Shown: positions 19,218 through 28,085 of the stretch, piece after piece | Layout of the letters: each line of letters begins with the position of its first letter | How positions within the stretch are numbered: the first letter of the stretch is position 1 | The notes under the pieces: generated by a model | What the model saw: only the letters and a program-made list of their open reading frames with translations | Told to the model about the DNA's origin: nothing | Databases searched by the model: none | Program-made: the position numbers and the translations under genes | From: Halothermothrix sp. | GTDB lineage: Bacteria; Bacillota; Halanaerobiia; DY22613 | Length of the DNA: 64,000 nt | Direction of reading: 5' to 3' | Assembly: GCA_016841825.1 (NCBI GenBank) | Contig: JAENYK010000004.1 | Span: 1 to 64,000, forward strand

Positions 19218-20684
19218 TTATGAAAGTGATGTAAAAAACGATACAATCTTCTTTTCACCGCTATCATCAAGAGGGTATTTAGCGATTACCTTACCTTCTT
19301 CAAGATGTAGAACATGGGTGCAGCACTCAAGTATCAGTTCCAGATCATGAGAGATGATAAATAAAGTTTTTCCCATTTGCTGAAGTTGTTTTAAATTACA
19401 GGACACTTCTCTCATATGCCGTACATCCAATCCACTGGTGGGTTCATCAAATATTATAATCTCTTTCTGTGAAGCAATGGCACTTGCTATTGCCACTCTC
19501 TGCTTTTGTCCCCCAGATAATGACATAGGATGTAGATCTTTCAGTGGTAAAAGATCAAGACTGGCCAAAATGCTCTCCGCTTTTGCTATATCTGCTTCAT
19601 CCATGCTCAACAAAATCTCATCCAGAACACTTTCAGTAAAAAGCTGATGATTGACATCCTGCATAACCATATAGCACTGCTTTAAGCGTTCTCTCCTCTT
19701 ACATATCTTTCCGCAAAGCGAGAGGGTTCCCCGACAACTTTTCTCCAACCCACAAAGGCATCGTGCAAATGTGGTTTTCCCAGATCCGTTATAACCAATT
19801 ACAGCAATAATACCACCTTTTGGCACTGATAGCTGATTTATATTAATGGCAGGGCATTCCCTCTTATACGAAAACACAAAATTGGTCAGCGATAAGTCTT
19901 CTGATTCTGGTACAACCGATCTATCATCTCCCGTCAGACTCTCCAGGAAGGGTGTCCTGAGCCCCATAATTGAAAGCTCTTCTATCTCCATCTTCTTCAT
20001 TTGTTCAGTATTTAATTCTCTCTCTACTTTACCATTTCTCATATACAGAATGCGATCAGCAAGGTCACGCAAATAATACAGTCGGTGCTCGGCAATGATT
20101 ATAGTTTTACCTTGACTTTTCCATATTCCAATTAGCCGCCGCAGATCTTCAGTTGCTGTTATGTCCAGGTTGGAGGATGGCTCATCGAGTACAAAGATAT
20201 CTGGGCTATTTGTTGAAACGGAAGCACAGGCAATCTTTTGTTTTTCTCCACCAGACAACTGAAAAATACTTCTGCCTACAAGATTTTCTATCTTAAATTC
20301 AACAACCGTATTCGCTATGCGTCTTTCAATTTCTCCAACAGGTAAACCCATATTTTCACAACCGAAGGCCAGTTCACTTGTAGTATCCACATTAAAAAAT
20401 TGTGAACGCGGATTCTGAAAAACGGAGCCCACCATTCTGGATGTCTCGTAAAGAGGCAAGTTATGAACTTCACGGCCATCGATCAATACCTCTCCTGTCA
20501 GAGAACCATTATAATAGTGAGGTATTAACCCATTAATTAACCGTGTAAACGTAGTTTTCCCACAGCCAGATTCACCGCATAGCAGAACAACTTCTCCCCG
20601 TCGAATCAGTAGATTAATATTGTGCAGTCCATTTTCCGTCTGATCCTCAGAATATGAAAAAGAAACATTTTTCAATTCAATCAT
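19218..20684 (-). CDS. ECF transporter ATPase, two fused ATP-binding domains
   Basis: A 488-aa protein with two ABC ATPase domains in tandem, the fused EcfA-A' arrangement of energy-coupling factor importers. Domain 1 has Walker A GESGCGKTT (about residue 36), Q-loop VFQNPRSQFF and signature LSGGEKQK; domain 2 has GYNGSGKTT, VMQDVNHQLF, signature LSGGQKQR and Walker B IIIFDEPTSGLD. The VFQNPxxQ Q-helix pattern is typical of ECF ATPases. Its ATG overlaps the stop of a truncated ECF membrane-protein remnant by four bases. It belongs to the operon with Fur-box-like sites upstream of 24486, so an iron, heme or siderophore substrate is likely. With no intact S or T subunit next to it, this ECF unit may not work alone. 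Confidence 0.85.
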   Translation of the reverse strand: MIELKNVSFSYSEDQTENGLHNINLLIRRGEVVLLCGESGCGKTTFTRLINGLIPHYYNGSLTGEVLIDGREVHNLPLYETSRMVGSVFQNPRSQFFNVDTTSELAFGCENMGLPVGEIERRIANTVVEFKIENLVGRSIFQLSGGEKQKIACASVSTNSPDIFVLDEPSSNLDITATEDLRRLIGIWKSQGKTIIIAEHRLYYLRDLADRILYMRNGKVERELNTEQMKKMEIEELSIMGLRTPFLESLTGDDRSVVPESEDLSLTNFVFSYKRECPAININQLSVPKGGIIAVIGYNGSGKTTFARCLCGLEKSCRGTLSLCGKICKRRERLKQCYMVMQDVNHQLFTESVLDEILLSMDEADIAKAESILASLDLLPLKDLHPMSLSGGQKQRVAIASAIASQKEIIIFDEPTSGLDVRHMREVSCNLKQLQQMGKTLFIISHDLELILECCTHVLHLEEGKVIAKYPLDDSGEKKIVSFFTSLS

Positions 20685-20849
20685 TCGTAAGCTACCCCTC
20701 TTCGTAATAATATAAATCCTATAAACACAACAGAAGCAGGATAAACAAAATCAGTATATAGCCTGATTGCACCTACAAAGAAAATAGTATGATAAAGTGC
20801 CGTAAAAATAGCAAAGTTACTCAATCCCCAGGCCATAATTTGTTGTCAT
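20681..20849 (-). pseudogene. Truncated ECF transporter membrane subunit
   Basis: An AGGAGG site precedes ATG 20849 (MTTNYGLGIE, then stop). In another frame from 20836 a 51-residue segment (MAWGLSNFAIFTALYHTIFF ... FVYPASVVFIGFILLRRG) looks like the last two membrane helices of an ECF S (or T) subunit. It ends in TGA overlapping the ATPase start (ATGA). A start and an end without a middle suggest a large internal deletion plus frameshift. A real 51-aa protein starting at 20836 cannot be excluded. Confidence 0.55.
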
Positions 20850-20912
20850 AATTCAAACCTCCTAATTTAAAATTCTATTAACTCAGGATATGCCCAACTC
20901 TGTATACTTCCT

Positions 20913-22664
20913 TTAAACACTCCACCCCAGACTTTCCTGTTGAATGCTATAGAGTTTCTCGTATAACCCTTTTCGTTGAACCAACTCATCATGGGTGCCT
21001 TCCTCCACGACCATTCCTTTATCGAGTACAATTATTTTATCGGCACCAACTACTGTTCTCAATCTATGAGCGATAACGATAACTGTTTTTCCGGCTATTA
21101 ATTTTGAAATTGCCTGTTGAATAAAAACTTCATTCTCAGGGTCTAGAGAAGCTGTTGCCTCATCCAGAAGTACAATCGGTGCATTTTTTAAAAGAGCACG
21201 GGCAATAGATATCCTCTGTCTCTCCCCTCCCGAAAGGGTGCTTCCATTTTCACCAAGAACTGTCTGATAACCGGCAGGTAAACTGCTGACAAATTCATCG
21301 CAACAAGCCGCTTTAGCAGCTGCCATTACCTCTTCTTCTGTGGCATCCATTTTCCCTATTTTAATGTTATTATAGATAGTATCATTGAATAATACCACAT
21401 CCTGAAAGACAAAGGACATATAACTCATTAAGTGTTCTGGTTCCATTGTCCTGACATCAATTCCGCCGATCTTAACTGCGCCTTTTTTCACATCCCAAAA
21501 TCTAGCAATCAGTCTGGTCAAAGTACTCTTTCCGCTACCGGATGGTCCGACTAATGCAGTGATACTATCAGCGGGAATAGAAATACTCAAATCTTTAATG
21601 ACTGTATCCCTATTAGATAGTTTGCCGGAATAACTAAAGGAAACATTTTTAAAATCTATATTATAGTCCTTAATTTCTTTTTGAGTGTCTCCCTCCATAA
21701 TAGGCGTAGTAAAGAGAGTTCGCATTCGCCTGGTGGAAGTCTGCAAATACAATAATTCTGGCAGTAGAGTAAGCTCAGTAATTATCGGTCCATAAATCCT
21801 CACCACAATCAAAAAGAACATTAGCAGTGGGATTAGTTCAATCTTCCCACCTGTCAATAGATAGGTGCCCAGAAAAACTGTCAGCCCAATCCCGGCCTGC
21901 AAAATAATCTGTGCACCTGTAACAAAAATCCCCGCTCCAAATTCCAGCTTAATCGCCATCTGCCTCATTAATCGAAAAGCCTTATCTAAGGCGGAAAATT
22001 TAGCTCCATCTAAACCACAGGCCTTAATCACTTTAATGCCTTCCAGGTATTCTTGCACCTGATCAGAGGCTCTCAATTTGGATTCAACATGTTCTTCACT
22101 AAATTTTTCCTGTATTCTTCTGCTAAGAACAATAATTAAAAAAGCAATAGGTACTGTGCAAAAAGTTGTTAAAGCAAGTCTCCAATCAAAAATGGCAAGC
22201 ATCAAACAAATGATAGTCAGAGAGATAGCATTTGCAATTAGTTGTGGGATAATATGGCTTAACACATGTTCAATTGTTGTACAATCTCCCATAATATTAG
22301 TAGTAATTTCTGATAAATTTTTGCTGTTGAAAAAACTCATTGGCAATTTTCTGATATGTTCCGCAACCCGAATCCTGGTAACTTCCGATTCCATGTAAGA
22401 AGCTACATATGATTTTTTATAATCATTTTTGTTTGCAAAAAACACAAGAACCGCCGCTATAATACCAACTCCAAAAAAGATCCACATTTTTGTCCAGGAA
22501 ATATCTTCACCCATTAATGGTTTTAACAACTCAGCAAATATTTGAATTGTAATACCAAAGGGGAGCATTAAAGATAGATTAGTAAGAGTGCAAGCTGAGA
22601 TAGCTTTCTTCAAATCTGAGTATCCTTTCTCAGTCAACAATAACTGTTTTTTTAAATTAAACAT
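20913..22664 (-). CDS. ABC half-transporter (permease-ATPase), YbtQ-like
   Basis: 583 aa with a six-helix exporter-type membrane domain (residues about 20-310) followed by an ATPase with Walker A GPSGSGKST, signature LSGGERQR and Walker B PIVLLDEATASLDPENE. ATG 22664 overlaps the stop of the upstream half-transporter, so the two are translationally coupled and very probably form a heterodimer. Pairs of this kind include the iron-siderophore importers YbtP/YbtQ of Yersinia, as well as many exporters. The iron-import reading rests on the Fur-box-like promoter and the linked ECF ATPase. Confidence 0.85.
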   Translation of the reverse strand: MFNLKKQLLLTEKGYSDLKKAISACTLTNLSLMLPFGITIQIFAELLKPLMGEDISWTKMWIFFGVGIIAAVLVFFANKNDYKKSYVASYMESEVTRIRVAEHIRKLPMSFFNSKNLSEITTNIMGDCTTIEHVLSHIIPQLIANAISLTIICLMLAIFDWRLALTTFCTVPIAFLIIVLSRRIQEKFSEEHVESKLRASDQVQEYLEGIKVIKACGLDGAKFSALDKAFRLMRQMAIKLEFGAGIFVTGAQIILQAGIGLTVFLGTYLLTGGKIELIPLLMFFLIVVRIYGPIITELTLLPELLYLQTSTRRMRTLFTTPIMEGDTQKEIKDYNIDFKNVSFSYSGKLSNRDTVIKDLSISIPADSITALVGPSGSGKSTLTRLIARFWDVKKGAVKIGGIDVRTMEPEHLMSYMSFVFQDVVLFNDTIYNNIKIGKMDATEEEVMAAAKAACCDEFVSSLPAGYQTVLGENGSTLSGGERQRISIARALLKNAPIVLLDEATASLDPENEVFIQQAISKLIAGKTVIVIAHRLRTVVGADKIIVLDKGMVVEEGTHDELVQRKGLYEKLYSIQQESLGWSV

Positions 22665-24486
22665 TGTATACAATCCCCTTTCCGGTATTTATCTTCCAAT
22701 CCAGTGCTTTCGTGTACATCTCCCACATGGTGTTGTATTTACCATTCAAACTCATCAACTGCTGATGTGTACCCTCTTCAACTATCCGTCCATTATCCAT
22801 AACAATAATTTTATTGGCACTGCGGACAGTAGACAGACGGTGAGCAATAATGATAACTGTTTTATTTTTTATTAACTGTTCAAAAGCTTTTTGGATTAGA
22901 TGCTCATTTTCCGGGTCTGCAAAAGCAGTAGCCTCATCCAGCACAATTATCGGTGCATCCTTAACAATGGCTCTGGCAATTGCAATCCGCTGACGTTCAC
23001 CACCCGACAGATGCACTCCCCGGGTACCGATGACCGTATGATAACCGGAGGGTAGTCTTTCAACAAATTCGTGACACTGTGCAGCTTTTGCTGCAGAAAA
23101 AATCTGCTCATCAGTTGCTTCTTGATTACCAATTCGGATATTATCCATAATACTCTGTTTGAATAAAAACACGTCCTGAAAGACAAAACTGACCTTCTCC
23201 ATAAGATAATCCAGAGCCATATCTCGAATATCAACCCCACCTATTTGGATACTGCCTTCAGTTACATCAAAAAATCTGGGTATCAAATGAGCTATAGTAC
23301 TTTTTCCACTACCAGAAGGTCCAACAATAGCAGTAACCTCACCCTGGTTCGCCCGGAATGACACTTCTGATAGAGCAGGTGTTTCATTCTCCCCATCATA
23401 GCAGAATGAAACATTTTTAAACTCCACCTCACTCCCTTTAGAAGTTTTTGGCATACTAGCTTCGGGCAGTGTTTTTGTATATAAAACTTTATCCATACGC
23501 TCAATACCCCCAGATATCTGCATACCATTACTGGAAACATACATAATTTTCATCATCACCGAAGAAATAGATGGAACAAATACAAGATAAAAAATAAACG
23601 TCATAGCATATGCTGTATAGTCAGTGCTGTTTACACCGATCAATATGCCTACTGGAATTACGAACAGATATATGTTATTAATTATTGTTGAAAATAATGA
23701 CAAATAATTCTCCCAACTTAAAGTAAAAGGGAGAACGAAATCGGTATATTCCTTAATAGTCTGATGTAATCTACGAAAAGAATAGACTGTCTGTTTAAAG
23801 GCTTTGACAACCGAAATACCTCGAATATATTCTACCGATGCATTATTCATCTCTTCCAGCGTAGATTGATATTTGTCCATCATCTTTTTTGCTCCATCGT
23901 TACCATAGGCTTTGATTTCTACTATAAATGCCAATATGATACCTACCAGAGCCGCTAATCCAAAACGCCAGTCGACTGCAAGCAAAATTACCAACATCAC
24001 TACCGGAGCGACTATAGAAGCGACAATATCCGGAAGCTGATGGGCAATAAAGCCTTCTATCTTCTCAATATTTTCATCCATGACCTTACGTAATTTACCA
24101 CTACCATAGTTCAGATGAAAACCAAGAGGTAATCTGGCAATATGAGAAGCAAAATTTAACTTCAATTCATATAATGTTCCGAACGCTGCCAGATGAGAAC
24201 ACATTAAAGCTCCGAAATATAGCAAAATATTTCCGAAAACTCCTCCAAAAGCAAGCCAACCAAATCCAATTGTCTTCTGCACATCAAGAGCTGTAAAATC
24301 TGGATACACACCCATTACTTCCCGTACTACGAAGTAGATCGCAATAAAAGGTACAAAAGAGGCAATAGACGCCAATGCCGATAGGATCACCGAACCTATT
24401 ACCAATGATTTTTTTGTAGCTGCAAGCTCTAAAAGTCTTGCAACCCCTTCTTTGTGCTGTACAGTATTGGAACTTTTCTTTTTCAT
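22657..24486 (-). CDS. ABC half-transporter (permease-ATPase), YbtP-like
   Basis: 609 aa, first gene of the operon. The membrane domain (residues about 25-320) is followed by an ATPase with Walker A GPSGSGKST, VFQDVFLFKQS as Q-loop, signature LSGGERQR, and Walker B PIIVLDEATAFADPENE. In the D-loop, Ala-Phe-Ala-Asp replaces the usual Ala-Ser-Leu-Asp, so its ATP site may be asymmetric with that of its partner. ATG 24486 follows AAGAGGT. Its promoter region carries two Fur-box-like sites and an unusually long leader of about 500 bases. Confidence 0.85.
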   Translation of the reverse strand: MKKKSSNTVQHKEGVARLLELAATKKSLVIGSVILSALASIASFVPFIAIYFVVREVMGVYPDFTALDVQKTIGFGWLAFGGVFGNILLYFGALMCSHLAAFGTLYELKLNFASHIARLPLGFHLNYGSGKLRKVMDENIEKIEGFIAHQLPDIVASIVAPVVMLVILLAVDWRFGLAALVGIILAFIVEIKAYGNDGAKKMMDKYQSTLEEMNNASVEYIRGISVVKAFKQTVYSFRRLHQTIKEYTDFVLPFTLSWENYLSLFSTIINNIYLFVIPVGILIGVNSTDYTAYAMTFIFYLVFVPSISSVMMKIMYVSSNGMQISGGIERMDKVLYTKTLPEASMPKTSKGSEVEFKNVSFCYDGENETPALSEVSFRANQGEVTAIVGPSGSGKSTIAHLIPRFFDVTEGSIQIGGVDIRDMALDYLMEKVSFVFQDVFLFKQSIMDNIRIGNQEATDEQIFSAAKAAQCHEFVERLPSGYHTVIGTRGVHLSGGERQRIAIARAIVKDAPIIVLDEATAFADPENEHLIQKAFEQLIKNKTVIIIAHRLSTVRSANKIIVMDNGRIVEEGTHQQLMSLNGKYNTMWEMYTKALDWKINTGKGIVYNV

Positions 24487-24582
24487 ATCTTAAACCTCTT
24501 TTCTATACAAAATATTGTTTTGTCTTTCAATTCTCAGGACGCAATTTGCAGATAGTCACCACCATTCGTTATAGTCACTCTA

Positions 24583-24705
24583 CCAGTAAGCTGTTAATTC
24601 TCAGTTTTAACAAGTTCAGAAGGGAATTTGTACCTCCATTGAAGTAAGTCTTTTAGTTATTTTACCCCACCTATGGAGATCGGGAGACTTCCTCCTAAAT
24701 GTCGT
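24583..24705 (-). repeat. Structured repeat B in the leader of the transporter operon
   Basis: On the minus strand this reads GAAGTCTCCCGATCTCC, then a GGTGGGG hairpin, then TTACTTCAATGGAGGTACAA and a TGTTAA/TTAACA hairpin. It aligns along its length with 59933-60069 upstream of lysA (shared GAAGTCTCCC, CTAAA, ATTACTTCAA-GGAG-ACAAAT). The CTTCA..GGAG hairpin also resembles repeat A. It is probably a diverged IS605-type right end. Confidence 0.45.
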
Positions 24706-24806
24706 TAAATAATTTATCTATTCCTCAAATACATTAGATTTGTTAAACCTGAATGTACCTTATGTTATAAAAGATGGCATTCATCAAATCAGCTATTACA
24801 TGAAAT

Positions 24807-24821
24807 TGATTATCATTCTCA
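24807..24821. promoter_or_regulatory. Fur-box-like site (internal)
   Basis: TGAGAAT-G-ATAATCA on the minus strand differs from the 7-1-7 Fur consensus TGATAAT-N-ATTATCA at two positions. It is framed by a perfect 9-bp inverted repeat (24795-24803 and 24819-24827). It could be a second, leader-located site. Confidence 0.55.
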
Positions 24822-24982
24822 TGTAATAGATAAAAATTTTTCTCTTCACTTTTTCACGTAATCTCTCTTTGCTCTTATTATATCCCACTAAATACCCCAC
24901 TCACTGCAGTATAAAAATCTGTTGTATCCATAGAATCCTAAATTCACTCTACTTAACATTTATCTGACTTTTTTAAACCAAT

Positions 24983-24997
24983 TGATAATAACTCTCA
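24983..24997. promoter_or_regulatory. Fur-box-like site over the transcription start
   Basis: TGAGAGT-T-ATTATCA on the minus strand matches the 7-1-7 Fur consensus at all but two positions. It begins about 16 bases after the -10 of the predicted promoter, an ideal place for repression by Fur-iron. Confidence 0.6.
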
Positions 24998-25013
24998 TTT
25001 TCATTATAATCTT

Positions 25014-25042
25014 ATTTTATACCCCTTTCTTTTTCCTGTCAA
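25014..25042 (-). promoter_or_regulatory. SigA-type promoter of the transporter operon
   Basis: TTGACA (25042-25037), a 17-base spacer and TAAAAT (25019-25014) on the minus strand. Transcription would start near 25007, directly at the Fur-box-like site, leaving a leader of about 520 bases. Confidence 0.6.
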
Positions 25043-25156
25043 GTGTTTACACTTATGTTCTTCTAAATAATCATACTTCTAAAACATAGCTATTTCGCCA
25101 TAGTATCTCTAGCGTTTCCACATAATAAATATTTAACCGTCTCTAACATCTAACTA

Positions 25157-26056
25157 CTATTCATTTAACATCTCAATTAACTCAGATGCTTTGTCAGTAA
25201 ATTTTCTTAAGATATCCTGAAGAGTCTTAAAATCAAGGATATTCGAATTATTGCCCAGGAATTCGGCAGCACTCCAAAATTTAGCGAGTTTTACCTGTTG
25301 AAATAACTCCTGTTCTGAAAGTGGAAAATCCGTAGATAGCTGTGACCACAATGACAAATACTGATGTACAATTGATAATTCAGTAGAATTATCGGATGTA
25401 CCTAAGCCGGATATAGTAATAGAAAGATCTATAGCAGGTGACCCGCAAGTAACTCTCTCCCAATCAAAAAGTACCACTGTACCATCATTTCTAATTCCCC
25501 AGTTTGTCGGATTGGTGTCTGCGTTTATCCAACAGTAAGGTTCAAATAATTGCTGAGATTTTTGCTGAATTTCACAAAGTAGCGGTTTTATCTGTTTACC
25601 TATTTCTGTAGAGAACAATCCCAGTACCCTGGTCGTTAATCCATCATCCCAATGGGGTAGATAGTAGTTTGAAATTGATAATTTTTCCCCCCACATTTCA
25701 CTATGAAGATCGAACAATACTTTTACTACCTGTGGATCAGCATTCCACCTTTCTTTGGGAAGGGGATTGGGAATGTCCTCAAGCACAATCCAATAGCTTT
25801 TGGCATTTTGATGATAATAATATAAATTGGGAATATTATTATTCACTTTGTTCATAAATTTCGTACACTGAGTATAGAATAAATATTCCTGAGGTTCTAT
25901 CATCTGTTTTACAATCACAGAAATATTACTAAATTTAATCCGATAACAGCCACCTTCCGATTTTATGCCATTCAGTTTCTTTACTCCAAATGGGGTCCCA
26001 AATGATTTTTTTAAATATTCCTGTATACTTGATGGCCATTTATGTATAATTTCCAT
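25157..26056 (-). CDS. Aminoglycoside-phosphotransferase-fold protein with altered catalytic loop
   Basis: 299 aa. The C-lobe has WINADTNPTNWGI where active family members have H(G/A)DxxxxN, so the His is replaced by Asn while the catalytic Asp and the metal-binding Asn remain. VVLFDWERV supplies the second Asp (DFG equivalent), followed by GSPAIDLSI. The N-lobe Lys is plausibly in ISVIVKQM. The substrate is unknown; small-molecule kinases such as choline, macrolide or homoserine kinases share this fold. It stands alone between the iron operon promoter and the BglG-type regulator. The His change does not prove inactivity, since Asp is the base. Confidence 0.7.
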   Translation of the reverse strand: MEIIHKWPSSIQEYLKKSFGTPFGVKKLNGIKSEGGCYRIKFSNISVIVKQMIEPQEYLFYTQCTKFMNKVNNNIPNLYYYHQNAKSYWIVLEDIPNPLPKERWNADPQVVKVLFDLHSEMWGEKLSISNYYLPHWDDGLTTRVLGLFSTEIGKQIKPLLCEIQQKSQQLFEPYCWINADTNPTNWGIRNDGTVVLFDWERVTCGSPAIDLSITISGLGTSDNSTELSIVHQYLSLWSQLSTDFPLSEQELFQQVKLAKFWSAAEFLGNNSNILDFKTLQDILRKFTDKASELIEMLNE

Positions 26057-26256
26057 TTTTATCCTCCATTCTGCATACTCATGCTGTTAACAACAAAAAG
26101 AAATGCCCATGATATAATTTCCCCATAATTTTGTTAAGACCTTTTCTAAACTGCTAAATTATCATCTTATTCAAAAGATCATTATAAAAAACTTATAAAT
26201 TTATCAGAGAAATTACTCTGTCTTCTCAATACCAACTCTATCAACCCCCTAAAGAA

Positions 26257-27819
26257 TCAGTTAAAATTATTACCAAAAGCCACCCGTTCATTTATTAGAT
26301 TTATCTCATTTCTGGTTACCAGTGGACTAACAACCACAAGATCTGGATATTTGTCGATGGCCTTATCACTGATAATTATGTCAGCGGAAAGAATTAATTG
26401 ACTATTAATTTCGTGATAACATATCACATCAACAATCTCTATATCTAATATCTGGTTCATTCGATTAATCAATAATTTTCCAAAAGGGCTTTCTTTATCT
26501 GTGATAAGCAAACATTTTTTCTTATTCAAAATTATCGTTTTTCGCTCAATATCTGACAACACTAATATGGCAATATAATTAATATCTCTATTATTTAATA
26601 TAAAACCTAACCTGTTTTTAACCATCTGCGTAGAGGTCTGGATGATTTCAAAAATATGAGAGTTTCTTTTTTTTAATTCATCTAAAACAAAATTATCTTT
26701 AAATTTGGATGTAAAATATTCTTTTTTAATACCAGATCTAAAACATATCAGTAAATGTCTCAAATATAATGTCAGATCCATGACGAGACTATTTTCTCTC
26801 AGACAGAGATTTAATTGAGACTCCCAAAGAAAGATTAGATCAACAACCACCGGTAAGATTTCCTTTGTGATTCCATCGTAGGCTTCCAATCTATTTTCCA
26901 GACGATAGTCTTTGTATAATCTTGAACTCAACACCTGCAAAGTGTTCACTTTGACCTCTTCATCTGGTAAAATTATTCCATATTTTTCCGAAACACGCCC
27001 AGCAATCACCTTCACCAATTCGTAACTATTATCTTCAGTAAAACTCATATCCATCTCGATATCTTTCACTAATTTACCTGCTTTAATCCGTTTGATGCAG
27101 ACCGCTGTGTACAAACTAAGATACAGTATAGATTCTCTAGAAAACAGAATTTTTCGTTCCCTTTCAATATAATCAATTAATTCTTTGATGAATCCCAGAT
27201 TGATATCCTCACAAAAATCACACAAAACTGGATAATCAGCAACATAAACATCTGCATTATTCTTTAACAAATTAATAATTTTCTCTGATTCATAATCTTT
27301 CATCAGCTCAAATAATATCTGAACCATTGCCTCTCTGATACTCTGTTCACTTCCGATAAGTTTAATACCATATTTTTGTTTTCTGAGTAAAGATAGATTA
27401 AATTTGTTTAACCATTTTTCAACTACCCACAGGTCATTATAAACTGTAGATTTGCTGACATATAAGTCATTACTCAGACTGGCCATGGTGTATTTGTTCT
27501 TCAGTAACAACTTCTTAGACAATATAATTCTTCTCTCCTCTATCGAAAACGGTTCATAATCCACAGTTTGACTATATAAGCTATCTTTTAACTCCATTAA
27601 CTGCCATAATTTAGCTTCTAGCCAGACTCCAACTCCAGGTTTCCTAATCAATGTAATCTTCGCTTTCTTTAATTCGTCATTAATTTCATTCAAATCAGTC
27701 CTGATCGTCCGTGCAGATACTTTGCATATTTTGGCAATTTTTGTGATTGTCATTGGTCTCTTTGCCTCCAATAAATTAGAGATAATTATGAACTGCCTTT
27801 TTTTGAAAAAATGTAACAT
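26257..27819 (-). CDS. BglG/Mga-type transcriptional regulator with two PRD-like domains
   Basis: 520 aa. An HTH_11 domain (residues about 8-60, RPMTITKIAKICKVSARTIR) is followed by a second, Mga-like HTH (about 85-135, YTMASLSNDLYVSKSTVYND). Two PRD-like helical domains follow (about 180-290 and 295-400), and then an EIIB-like segment (about 425-500, CLLITDKESPFGKLL). The His residues phosphorylated in typical PRDs seem absent: the aligned segments read LYLSLYTAVCIKRIKAG and LTLYLRHLLICFRSGI. Control by PTS phosphorylation is therefore uncertain. ATG 27819 follows AAAGGGGG. No PTS genes are nearby; its target could be the exported-protein operon immediately upstream. Confidence 0.75.
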   Translation of the reverse strand: MLHFFKKRQFIIISNLLEAKRPMTITKIAKICKVSARTIRTDLNEINDELKKAKITLIRKPGVGVWLEAKLWQLMELKDSLYSQTVDYEPFSIEERRIILSKKLLLKNKYTMASLSNDLYVSKSTVYNDLWVVEKWLNKFNLSLLRKQKYGIKLIGSEQSIREAMVQILFELMKDYESEKIINLLKNNADVYVADYPVLCDFCEDINLGFIKELIDYIERERKILFSRESILYLSLYTAVCIKRIKAGKLVKDIEMDMSFTEDNSYELVKVIAGRVSEKYGIILPDEEVKVNTLQVLSSRLYKDYRLENRLEAYDGITKEILPVVVDLIFLWESQLNLCLRENSLVMDLTLYLRHLLICFRSGIKKEYFTSKFKDNFVLDELKKRNSHIFEIIQTSTQMVKNRLGFILNNRDINYIAILVLSDIERKTIILNKKKCLLITDKESPFGKLLINRMNQILDIEIVDVICYHEINSQLILSADIIISDKAIDKYPDLVVVSPLVTRNEINLINERVAFGNNFN

Positions 27820-27979
27820 GTAGCTTTCCCCCTTTAGTTATCTATCAATAAAAAATACAGTCAATAGCTCCGATAATAACGCAACATTTTAGAATATCAT
27901 AATTACAAACACATGTATGTTAAATAAATTACATTTATATATATTTTATGCTTTATTTGGTTTTTTAACATAAAAATGA

Positions 27980-28016
27980 TTCAGCCCCCGAAGATTGATA
28001 CTCCCCGGAGGCTGAA
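27980..28016 (-). terminator. Terminator of the aerolysin-like gene
   Basis: TTCAGCC-C-CCG (27980-27990) pairs with CGG-A-GGCTGAA (28006-28016); on the minus strand the stem is followed by ATCATTTTT. It separates the exported-protein operon from the regulator gene. Confidence 0.7.
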
Positions 28017-28085
28017 GAATTAAGCATTATTCAAGTGAATTTAATTATTGCTTTGAAGATCGATTTCTTTAAACAGTACTACGAA

